64,000 bases of DNA, taken from NCBI GenBank assembly GCA_027306785.1, contig DAHUZB010000028.1, forward strand, positions 117,499 to 181,498, written 5' to 3'. How positions within the stretch are numbered: position 1 is the first letter of the stretch; every line of letters begins with the position of its first letter. The notes below the pieces were generated by a model that saw nothing but the letters and a program-made list of their open reading frames with translations, was not told where the DNA came from and searched no databases. Source of the stretch: Vulcanimicrobiota bacterium. Its GTDB lineage: Bacteria > Vulcanimicrobiota > Vulcanimicrobiia > Vulcanimicrobiales > Vulcanimicrobiaceae. A program made the translations under genes and the position numbers. Positions 55,110-62,498 of this stretch are shown in pieces.

Positions 55110-56003
55110 ATGCACGCTCGGGTCGGCGATTCACTCCTCTCTCTCGCGCAGGCGACGGGTTTGCCGTCGCTCTTCGTCGTGGGTACGGGAAAGAACGTCG
55201 GCAAGACGGTGACGATGCGAGCGATCTACGAGGCGTGCATCGCGCGCGGAATCGCGCCCGCACTGACCTCGATCGGACGCGACGGCGAAGCGATCGACGC
55301 GGGCGATGCGCAGCCGAAGCCGCGCCTCTTTTTGCGCCCGGGAACCGCGATCGCCACGGCGCGCGACGTGCTGCCGCGCTCGCCCGCGAGCGAGATGCTC
55401 GCGCTCTCCGATCTGCGCACCGCGGCGGGCACGCTGGTCTACGCGCGCGTGCGGCACGCGGCGAACTACGAACTGGTCGGGCCGCCCACCGCATCGGGCA
55501 TCCGCGAGACCGTCAACGCGCTCGCGAACATGGCGCCGTACGTGATCGTCGACGGCGCGATCGATCGCATCGCGGCACTCGCGGGCGGCAACGATGCGAT
55601 CGTCGTCGCGTGCGGCGCATCGGCCGCGAACGCCATGGACGAAGCGGTCGCCGACGTGCGTGCGCTCGTGCGGCGCCTGCGCGTTCCGCGGGTCGAGCCG
55701 GACGCACCGCAGGTGCGCATCGACGGCGCTCTGACGCCCGGGATGGCCGCGGAGCTGATTCGCGCGAACGAACGGCGTAGCGTCGTCGTCGCCGATCCGA
55801 CCAAGATCGCGCTGACCGGCAAAGCCGCGCTGCACGCGCTCGAGCGTCTCGACCTGCGCTGCGAGCGTCCGCTGCGCGTGGTCGCGGTCACGGCGGCCTC
55901 GATCGGGCGCGACCGCACCTTCGATCCCGCCGCGTTCGCACGCGCGGTCGCGGAGGCGACCGCCCTGCCCACGTTCGATGTGTACGCGGCGGAGGCGGCA
56001 TGA
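55110..56003 (+). CDS. P-loop protein, KamB-like reactivase subunit
   Basis: A 297-residue protein with one P-loop, VVGTGKNVGKT near residues 24-34, then PALTSIGRDGEAIDAGDAQP, MAPYVIVDGAIDRIA and IVVACGASAANAMDE. The single-P-loop plus MutS-like neighbour layout matches, from memory, the KamB partner of the lysine 5,6-aminomutase reactivase KamB-KamC. It overlaps the MutS-like gene as ATGA, so the two are translated together. Alternative: another unidentified P-loop family. Confidence is for the pair, not for substrate. Confidence 0.6.
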   Translation: MHARVGDSLLSLAQATGLPSLFVVGTGKNVGKTVTMRAIYEACIARGIAPALTSIGRDGEAIDAGDAQPKPRLFLRPGTAIATARDVLPRSPASEMLALSDLRTAAGTLVYARVRHAANYELVGPPTASGIRETVNALANMAPYVIVDGAIDRIAALAGGNDAIVVACGASAANAMDEAVADVRALVRRLRVPRVEPDAPQVRIDGALTPGMAAELIRANERRSVVVADPTKIALTGKAALHALERLDLRCERPLRVVAVTAASIGRDRTFDPAAFARAVAEATALPTFDVYAAEAA

Positions 56004-57601
56004 AGCGCGACGCTCTGCTCGACGAGCTCTCGGCGCGCTCGCTCGACGCGGCGTGGCTGCGCGAGGCGCTCGCGCCCGCGAGTCCCTACGGCGAGCGCGA
56101 TTTTGCGGAACTCGCGCCGTTTCGCCCCGGCGACGAAACCCGGGCGCGGGCGCGCGCCGAGCGCATCGCGCGAATCGCGGAGGCGTTCGATGCCGCTCAA
56201 CTCGATGCGTTGCGCGACGTGGTGCGGAACGTACCCGACGCGGCTTCGGCCATTGCTCGTGCATCGATGGGCGATACGCTCGCCGATGCGAATCTCTTGG
56301 AACTGCAGCGTTTCTTCGACGCGTGCGTGCGGCTCGACGGACTCGCGGGCGACTGCCGCGATCTTCCGCGCGCGGCGAGCGAGGCGGTGCGCGCGTGCGC
56401 TCGCGCGCTCGAGCTCGGCCGTGCGGGTACGTTCGGCTTCTATCTCGCCGATACGTTCGACGAGCGCCTTACCAAGGCGCGCGGGGCGCTCGCGCGGGCG
56501 CAGGCCGAGTACGACGCCGTGCGCGGACGCGCGAGCGCGGCCGTCGCCGCGGCGCTCGGACGCGAGATCGCGGGCAGCGAATTCATCGTGATGCGCAGCG
56601 ATCTGCGCGGGCCGTTGCCGCCGGGCGTTCGCGTCGCGCGCGAGGCGCCCACCTACGTACTCTGCGAGCTCGACGCCGACGAGGCATCGCTCGCCGCGCT
56701 CGCGCGCCGCGACGACGCGGCGAACGCGGTCGCCGATGCCGAAGAGGCGGTGCGCGCGCGACTCTCCGCGGTCATACGTGCGCACGCGGCGGCGCTCGAT
56801 GCGGCGGCTTCGGCGTTCGGCGAGGCCGACGTGCTCGTCGCCGCCGCGCGTTTCGCGCGGGCACATGCCTGCACCGTTGCGGAGATCGGCGATGCGGTGT
56901 CGTTTGCGTTCGAGCGCGGGCGCTACGTGCCGCTCGAGGCGGAGCTGCAGCGCGAGGGACGCGCGTTTACGCCGATCGACGTGCGGCTCGACGACGTCGC
57001 GGTACTCACCGGACCGAACATGGGCGGCAAGAGCGTCTGCCTGCGCACCTGCGGATTCATCGCGCTCTGCGCGGCGTACGGACTTCCGGTTCCCGCCGTG
57101 CGGGCGCGCGTGCCGCTCTTCGATGAGATCGTGTGGCTCGGCGCGGGGACCGACGCGGAGATGGGCGGGCTGCTCTCGTCGTTCGCGCGCGAGGTCGTGC
57201 GCCTGCGCGACGTGCTTGCGCGGTCGCGCGAACGGCGGCTGGTGCTGCTCGATGAGTTTGCGCGGACGACCACGCCGCGCGAGGGTCGTGCCCTGCTCGT
57301 CGCCGTGCTCGAGCGCTTGCGCGCGCTCGGGGCCCGCGCGCTCGCGGCGACGCACCTCGACGGCGTCTCCGCCGCGGCGCGCGCGCGCCACTTCGCGGTG
57401 CGCGGGCTGCGCGGGATTCCCGAGCGGCCACCGACCGAGGATCTGCATGCGGCGCTCGTAACACTTGCGGCCTCGATGGACTATACCATCGAGGAGGTCA
57501 CGCAAGAGGGAACGCGTCGCTCGGATGCGATCGCGCTCGCCGCGCTGCTCGGCCTCGACGATGCGGTGACCGCATCGGCCTACGACGCACTCGAACGATG
57601 A
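56000..57601 (+). CDS. MutS-like ATPase, KamC-like reactivase subunit
   Basis: A 533-residue protein with a C-terminal MutS-type ATPase: Walker A GPNMGGKSVCLRTCGFIAL near residue 338, DEIVWLGAGTDAEMGGL, Walker B RRLVLLDEFARTTTP and ATHLDG. The N-terminal ~330 residues are not the mismatch-recognition or lever domains of MutS1 or MutS2 and no Smr domain follows. In lysine-fermenting bacteria such MutS-like proteins (KamC) act in releasing damaged adenosylcobalamin from lysine 5,6-aminomutase. I infer the same kind of role from gene pairing; a MutS2 variant is the main alternative. Confidence 0.65.
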   Translation: MKRDALLDELSARSLDAAWLREALAPASPYGERDFAELAPFRPGDETRARARAERIARIAEAFDAAQLDALRDVVRNVPDAASAIARASMGDTLADANLLELQRFFDACVRLDGLAGDCRDLPRAASEAVRACARALELGRAGTFGFYLADTFDERLTKARGALARAQAEYDAVRGRASAAVAAALGREIAGSEFIVMRSDLRGPLPPGVRVAREAPTYVLCELDADEASLAALARRDDAANAVADAEEAVRARLSAVIRAHAAALDAAASAFGEADVLVAAARFARAHACTVAEIGDAVSFAFERGRYVPLEAELQREGRAFTPIDVRLDDVAVLTGPNMGGKSVCLRTCGFIALCAAYGLPVPAVRARVPLFDEIVWLGAGTDAEMGGLLSSFAREVVRLRDVLARSRERRLVLLDEFARTTTPREGRALLVAVLERLRALGARALAATHLDGVSAAARARHFAVRGLRGIPERPPTEDLHAALVTLAASMDYTIEEVTQEGTRRSDAIALAALLGLDDAVTASAYDALER

Positions 57602-57608
57602 GGTGAGG

Positions 57609-58082
57609 ATGAACGCTCCGCGAAACCCGCTCGCACCGCTTGCGATCGCAGGCGCCGCCGCCTGCTGGGCGGCCTTTCTCTATGCACTCGTCGCGCTGCC
57701 CGCGCGCATTCCGTTGAGTTGGAACGATGACGGCGGCGTCGCCGCGTACGGATCGAAGTTCACGCTTGCCATGCTGCCGATCTGCACGATCGTGGCCGCG
57801 GCGATCATGGCGCGCGCGCGCCGCGGCGGCGCGCAATCGATGCATCTGCCGTTCGACGTCGCGGAGGATCGTCTCGATGCGGTTTGGGCGGTCTCGCTGC
57901 GATACTTGAACGTCGTCGAAGTGGTGCTGACGATGGGCTTCGCGGCGATCGAGGCGGCGATCGTTCTCGCGGTGACGACGGATCGACCCGCATCCATCGC
58001 GTTCGCCGTCTTCGCCTTCATCGCCGCGCTCGTGCTTTCGATCGTCGCGATGCTGATCTCGATGCGCAAAGCAGCACGATGA
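57609..58082 (+). CDS. DUF1648 membrane protein (first of a pair)
   Basis: A 157-residue protein with about four membrane helices and the DUF1648 motif in ALPARIPLSWNDDGGVAAYGS. Family members include SdpI-like immunity proteins and many of unknown function. ATG 57609 with GAGG five bases upstream; GTG 57603 is the alternative. It overlaps the next gene as ATGA. The two DUF1648 proteins share topology and the motif, so they are likely duplicates. Confidence 0.78.
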   Translation: MNAPRNPLAPLAIAGAAACWAAFLYALVALPARIPLSWNDDGGVAAYGSKFTLAMLPICTIVAAAIMARARRGGAQSMHLPFDVAEDRLDAVWAVSLRYLNVVEVVLTMGFAAIEAAIVLAVTTDRPASIAFAVFAFIAALVLSIVAMLISMRKAAR

Positions 58083-58546
58083 AGCGCTCGCGCGCGATCG
58101 GGAATGCGCTCTCGTATCTCCTGCTCGCGTTGACCGTGGCGATCGTGCTCTACGGCATCATTGCCTTGCCGCCCACGATCGCCGCGCACTTCGGCGCGGA
58201 CGGCGTCGGCTACGGTTCGAAATACACACTGCTCCTGATGCTCGTGCCCCTGTTGATCATCGTCGCGCTCTTCGCGGGCGTGGAGCGGCTACCGTTACGG
58301 ACGATGAATCTGCCCATGGTGAGGATCACGCCGGAGAACGAGTCGCGCGTGCGCGAGGGCGTACTCGCAATGCTCGCGTGGATCAAAGCGAGTACAGTTG
58401 CGCTCTTTGCGGTCATGGCGCTCGCGGCCGTGCAGAGCGCATCGGGATCCCTCTCGCCGCTCTTCGTGGTGCTCGTGCTGTGGGAGATCCCGATGCTCGC
58501 CGTGCTCGGCTACTTCATCGTCGCGCTCGCGCGAATCGGAGGTTAG
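58079..58546 (+). CDS. DUF1648 membrane protein (second of a pair)
   Basis: A 155-residue paralog of the preceding gene: ALPPTIAAHFGADGVGYGSKY is its DUF1648 motif, with four helices. Translation is coupled to the first by the ATGA overlap. Convergent with the dienelactone hydrolase, four-base overlap. Possibly a heteromeric membrane pair; function unknown. Confidence 0.78.
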   Translation: MKRSRAIGNALSYLLLALTVAIVLYGIIALPPTIAAHFGADGVGYGSKYTLLLMLVPLLIIVALFAGVERLPLRTMNLPMVRITPENESRVREGVLAMLAWIKASTVALFAVMALAAVQSASGSLSPLFVVLVLWEIPMLAVLGYFIVALARIGG

Positions 58547-59262
58547 AAGACCTCGTACGCGTGCAGGAACTCGAGCGCGAGCGCCCACGCCTGGCGTGCC
58601 GCGATCGCGTTGTAGCTCGCGCGTTGGTCGCAGAAGAAGCCGTGATCGGCTTGCCCGAAAACGACCTGTTCGTGAACCTTCCCCGCGGCGGTGAGGGCGT
58701 CGGCGACGGCGCGGTACTGCTCGGCCGGGATGTGCGTGTCGAGGCCGCCCCAGAACATCAGCAGCGGCGCCTGCTGGGCCGGTGCGTGGGGAAGCAGATC
58801 GGGCGCGATGCCGCCGCCGTAGAACGAGATGCCCGCGCGCAGCTTCACGCGTGCATTCGCGAGGTACGTCACGCGGCCGCCGAGGCAGAAGCCGGTCGCC
58901 GCGATGCGTTCGGGATCGACGTCGGCGCACTCGCGCAGAAAGCCGTACGCGGCGTCGATATCGGCCTGCAGGCCTTCGAGGCTCAGCGCGCCCATGTGCT
59001 CGCGTACGCCTTCGAAATCGGTGTACGAGCCCTGGAAACCGGGGCCGGAACGGTGGAACAGCTCGGGAGCGATCGCGACGAAGCCGAGCTTGCCGAAGCG
59101 TTCGGTGATGTCTTTGATGTGCGCGTTCACGCCGAAGGCTTCTTGAAAGACGATGATCCCCGGCGCGAAGCCGCTGCGCTTGACGGGGGTGGCCACGTAG
59201 GCGTCGATCGCCGATCCGTCGGCGACGGGAAGAGAGACGGTCTGGGTGGTGATCTCGGACAC
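58543..59262 (-). CDS. Dienelactone hydrolase family protein
   Basis: A 239-residue alpha/beta hydrolase of the DLH type: nucleophile Cys in GFCLGGR, Asp in GGLDTHIP, His in QADHGFF, and IIVFQEAFGVNAHIKD at the start. Dienelactone hydrolase opens lactones in aromatic breakdown, but most genomic members have unknown substrates. GTG 59262 has GAGG six bases upstream; ATG 59274 is the other option. It is divergent from the BKACE gene. Confidence 0.88.
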   Translation of the reverse strand: MSEITTQTVSLPVADGSAIDAYVATPVKRSGFAPGIIVFQEAFGVNAHIKDITERFGKLGFVAIAPELFHRSGPGFQGSYTDFEGVREHMGALSLEGLQADIDAAYGFLRECADVDPERIAATGFCLGGRVTYLANARVKLRAGISFYGGGIAPDLLPHAPAQQAPLLMFWGGLDTHIPAEQYRAVADALTAAGKVHEQVVFGQADHGFFCDQRASYNAIAARQAWALALEFLHAYEVF

Positions 59263-59372
59263 GTGAATCCTCATAGGTGGCGGGAAAACTACGGCCGTCA
59301 TAACTCGTGAGCATGGCAAGTAGATGCAGCGCCGACCGGGACGCGACGCCGCGCGCGCGGAATCCGGGCGGC

Positions 59373-60197
59373 ATGGAACCGCTCATCATCACGTGCGCCC
59401 CCGTCGGCGCGGAAGTCATGCCCGATCAGACGCCCTACCTGCCCTACACGCCCGCGAAGCTCGCCGAGACGGCGAGTGCGATTCGCGCGGCGGGCGCGTC
59501 GATCGTGCACGTGCACTGCCGCAACGACGACGGCAGCAACACCCACAGCGTCGAGCGGTTCCGTGAGGCCTACGACGCGATCCGCGGCGCAAGCGACCTC
59601 ATCGTGCAGTTCTCGACCGGCGGCGCGATCGGCATGACGCCCGAAGAGCGCGCCTCCGTGCTGCAGCTGCGACCCGAGATGGCGACGCTCACCTGCGGCA
59701 GCGTGAACTTCGGCGACGACATCTTCGAGAACAGCTTTCCGATCATGCGGGGCATCCTCGCCAAGATGCACGAGTTCGGCGTGAAGCCCGAGCTCGAGAT
59801 CTTCGATAAGGGCCACCTCGCCAACGCGCGCCGTCTCGCTAAAGAGGGCCTGCTCGCGTTTCCCCAGCATGTCGACTTCGTGCTCGGCGTCGGCGGCGCG
59901 ATGGAAGCGACCGTGCGGAATCTCACCGATCTCGTCGACGATCTGCCCGAAGGGTGCACCTGGTCGGTGGCGGGCATCGGCCGCGCGCAGCTGCCGATGG
60001 CGCTCGCCGCGATCGCGATGGGCGGTCACGTGCGCGTGGGCCTAGAGGACAACCTGTTCTACAGCAAGGGGCGCCTCGCCACGAACGAGGAGCTCGTCGC
60101 ACGCGTCGTCCGCATCGCCGAAGAGGTCGGCCGCCCGGTCGCTACGCCCGAGCAAGCGCGCGAGCTGCTCGGCCTGCGCCGACTCGCCGCGGCGTGA
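59373..60197 (+). CDS. BKACE-family beta-keto acid cleavage enzyme (Kce-like)
   Basis: A 274-residue DUF849 enzyme of the class that splits beta-keto acids with acetyl-CoA, of which 3-keto-5-aminohexanoate cleavage enzyme (Kce) of lysine fermentation is the founder. Metal ligands are in ASIVHVHCRNDDG; VQFSTGG, GSVNFGDDIFEN and VKPELEIFDKGHLANA are also family blocks. Substrate within the family depends on a few active-site residues I cannot score. ATG 59373 was chosen by homology; the frame is open to 59307. The nearby KamB/KamC-like pair favours the lysine reading. Confidence 0.85.
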   Translation: MEPLIITCAPVGAEVMPDQTPYLPYTPAKLAETASAIRAAGASIVHVHCRNDDGSNTHSVERFREAYDAIRGASDLIVQFSTGGAIGMTPEERASVLQLRPEMATLTCGSVNFGDDIFENSFPIMRGILAKMHEFGVKPELEIFDKGHLANARRLAKEGLLAFPQHVDFVLGVGGAMEATVRNLTDLVDDLPEGCTWSVAGIGRAQLPMALAAIAMGGHVRVGLEDNLFYSKGRLATNEELVARVVRIAEEVGRPVATPEQARELLGLRRLAAA

Positions 60198-60241
60198 CCT
60201 GCAGGGATTGTCGCGGTTAGCCTGATAACTAGGCGCGGTTC

Positions 60242-61216
60242 GTGTTTACGTATGTCGTACGGCGGACGCTTCAAGCGATTCCGCTGCTCATCCTGATCTC
60301 GATCATCCTCTATGTGATCCTGAATAACGCGCCGGGCGGTCCGCTCGCGCCGTATCTTCAGAATCCGCATATCACGCCCGCGGATATCGAGCGACTCAAG
60401 CACAATCTCGGGTTGGATAAGCCGATCTGGTACCGCTACGGCGTCTGGCTGTGGACGGTGCTGCACGGCGACTTCGGCTATTCGACCAGCAACTCGCAGC
60501 CGGTGCTGCAGGCGATCCTCGATCGACTGCCGGCGACCCTCGAGCTGATGGTCACGTCGTTCATCGTCTCGGTGATCATCGGTCTCTCGGCCGGGATCTT
60601 CTCGGCGGTGCGTCCGTACTCGTTCGCCGACTACTTCATCACCACGTTCGCGTTCTTCGGACAGTCGATGCCGGTCTTTTGGTTCGCGCTGATGCTGCAA
60701 CTCGCGTTCGCGGTGCACGGGATTCCGCTGCCGGGCGGCTACGAGATTCAATTGCCGTCGGCGGGCTTGAGTAGCGGCGACGGGTTCAATTTGGGCGATC
60801 GAATCGACCACTTGATTCTGCCCGTCATCGTGCTCTCGCTCTTGAGTCTGGCGCTCTACAGCCGCTTCATGCGCTCCTCGCTGCTCGAAGTGATGAAGAC
60901 CGATTACATGCGCACCGCCGCCGCGAAGGGCTTGGACGGCCGCACGATCCTCTTCAAGCACGGATTGAAGAACGCGCTGATTCCGGTCGTGACCGTGCTC
61001 GCGCTCTCGCTGCCGGGCGTGCTCGGCGGCGCGATCGTGACCGAGACGATCTTCGCCTGGCCCGGCGCCGGACGCATGTTCTACAACGCGCTGCAGCAGA
61101 GCGACATCGCGCTGATGATGGGCTATCTGCTGATCCTCGCGTTCTTCGTCGTCTTTTCCAACCTGCTCGCCGACGTGCTCTACGCGTGGCTCGATCCGCG
61201 CGTGAAGTACGACTAG
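60242..61216 (+). CDS. Dpp/Opp-type ABC permease (B subunit)
   Basis: A 324-residue permease with six helices: YVVRRTLQAIPLLILISIIL is the usual DppB N-terminus, followed by PGGPLAPYLQNPHITPADIE, and the coupling loop TAAAKGLDGRTILFKHGLKN. Imports peptides, nickel or opines, as part of a five-gene system. GTG 60242. The C subunit follows 11 bases on; no binding protein or ATPase is in this window. Confidence 0.93.
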   Translation: MFTYVVRRTLQAIPLLILISIILYVILNNAPGGPLAPYLQNPHITPADIERLKHNLGLDKPIWYRYGVWLWTVLHGDFGYSTSNSQPVLQAILDRLPATLELMVTSFIVSVIIGLSAGIFSAVRPYSFADYFITTFAFFGQSMPVFWFALMLQLAFAVHGIPLPGGYEIQLPSAGLSSGDGFNLGDRIDHLILPVIVLSLLSLALYSRFMRSSLLEVMKTDYMRTAAAKGLDGRTILFKHGLKNALIPVVTVLALSLPGVLGGAIVTETIFAWPGAGRMFYNALQQSDIALMMGYLLILAFFVVFSNLLADVLYAWLDPRVKYD

Positions 61217-61226
61217 GAGCGCGATT

Positions 61227-62165
61227 ATGACCGCCGGTTTTCCGACCGCGCCGCAGGCGCTCGGCGACGACGACGTCGTCTACACGAAGGTCACCTTTTG
61301 GACGCGTCTGCGCCGCCACAAGATGGCCGTCGCGGGTGCCGTCATCCTGACGCTGATGATCCTCGCGGCCGTCTTCGCGAAGTTCATCGCGCCCTTCGAT
61401 CCGAACGCGATCGACAACGTGCACTGGCAGGGCAATCCCTTGCCGCCGTGCTTCCAGAACGCCGCGCTCTGCGGCGGGCATCTGCTCGGCACCGACGAGG
61501 TCGGCCGCGATCTGCTCTCGCGCCTGCTCTTCGGCGCGCGCATCTCGCTCGAGGTGGGTATCTTCACGGTCTTCATCGAGATCGTGATCGGGACCACGCT
61601 CGGGGCGCTGGCGGGCTACTACGGCAAGTGGGTCGACTGGACGATCATGCGTATCACCGACGTTTTTCTCTCGATCCCGCTGCTGCCGTTGCTGCTCGTG
61701 CTCACCGCCATCGTCGCGGCGAGCTCCTCGAAGGCGGCGCTGAACTTTCAGGTGATCGTGCTGATCATCGGCGCGCTCTCGTGGCCGTCGGTCGCGCGTC
61801 TGGTGCGCGCGGCCTTTCTCTCGCTGCGCGAACGGGAGTTCGCCGAGGCGGCGCGCGCGGTGGGAAACAACGACGCCCGCATCATCTTCCGGCACCTGCT
61901 GCCGAACGCGGTGGCGCCGATCATCGTGCAGGCGACGCTCGACGTGGCCAACGTGATCATCCTGGAATCGGTGCTCTCGTTCCTCGGCTTCGGCATTCAG
62001 CCCCCGACCGCGTCGTGGGGCAACATGCTGGCGAACGCGCAGGCGAACCTGCAGATCGCCTGGTGGGCCGCGGTGTTCCCGGGGCTCTGCATCCTGCTGA
62101 CGACCCTCTCGATCAACTATATCGGCGACGGTCTGCGCGATGCACTTGACCCGAACATGAAGTAG
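61227..62165 (+). CDS. Dpp/Opp-type ABC permease (C subunit)
   Basis: A 312-residue permease partner. TRLRRHKMAVAGAVILTLMI starts the OppC N-terminal domain, GTDEVGRDLLSRLLFGARIS is its conserved periplasmic loop, and EAARAVGNNDARIIFRHLLPNAVAPI the coupling motif. ATG 61227, GGAG upstream. It contains the tRNA-Leu promoter in its last codons. Confidence 0.94.
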   Translation: MTAGFPTAPQALGDDDVVYTKVTFWTRLRRHKMAVAGAVILTLMILAAVFAKFIAPFDPNAIDNVHWQGNPLPPCFQNAALCGGHLLGTDEVGRDLLSRLLFGARISLEVGIFTVFIEIVIGTTLGALAGYYGKWVDWTIMRITDVFLSIPLLPLLLVLTAIVAASSSKAALNFQVIVLIIGALSWPSVARLVRAAFLSLREREFAEAARAVGNNDARIIFRHLLPNAVAPIIVQATLDVANVIILESVLSFLGFGIQPPTASWGNMLANAQANLQIAWWAAVFPGLCILLTTLSINYIGDGLRDALDPNMK

Positions 62166-62173
62166 GCTATAAA
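62146..62173 (+). promoter_or_regulatory. Sigma-70-type promoter of tRNA-Leu
   Basis: TTGACC (62146-62151), a 16-base spacer and TATAAA (62168-62173) lie in the end of the permease gene, about 43 bases before the tRNA. The match to the consensus is five of six at both boxes. Confidence 0.65.
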
Positions 62174-62215
62174 CTACCGAGGTTGTTCGGCTCAACCGGC
62201 CGGACGGCGCCCTTC

Positions 62216-62299
62216 GCACAGGTGGCGGAATTGGTAGACGCACTAGCTTGAGGTGCTAGCGGGAGCAATCCCGTCCGAGTTCGAGTCTCGGCCCGTGCA
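62216..62299 (+). tRNA. tRNA-Leu (GAG)
   Basis: An 84-base class II tRNA. Acceptor 62216-62222 pairs with 62292-62298 (A-C mismatch at 5:68, as in E. coli leucine tRNAs); D arm GCGGAATTGGTAGACGC; anticodon stem CTAGC/GCTAG with loop TTGAGGT, anticodon GAG, reading CUC and CUU; long variable arm CGGGAGCAATCCCG; T arm CCGAG-TTCGAGT-CTCGG; discriminator A. No CCA is encoded, so it is added enzymatically. Confidence 0.97.
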
Positions 62300-62312
62300 T
62301 GATTTCGATAAA

Positions 62313-62340
62313 GGTCCGAAGCAGCCGCTTCGGACCTTTT
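62313..62340 (+). terminator. Intrinsic terminator after tRNA-Leu
   Basis: A 10-bp perfect stem GGTCCGAAGC/GCTTCGGACC with loop AGCC, followed by TTTT, begins 14 bases after the tRNA. Confidence 0.9.
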
Positions 62341-62498
62341 CGTATGGGGAGCCCTGCGACGCGCTCGCCCGTTCGGGCTTTTGATGGCTTGCTTAGGACA
62401 ATTTCCGGGACGGATGCTACGCTCGGCGGGCCCGGTCGAAACATCGGGTTGCCTTCGTTCGTAGGGTAGTGCGAAGGCCCATCCGAGGAGTACACATC

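Noticed and set aside
56000..57601. DNA mismatch repair MutS or MutS2
   Set aside because: Only the ATPase domain matches; the mismatch-binding, lever and Smr domains are absent, and its coupled P-loop partner is not found beside mutS genes.
62341..62498. A small gene between the tRNA terminator and the RND pump
   Set aside because: Short minus-strand frames have no start signal or domain likeness; the stretch is taken as the pump's promoter and leader.
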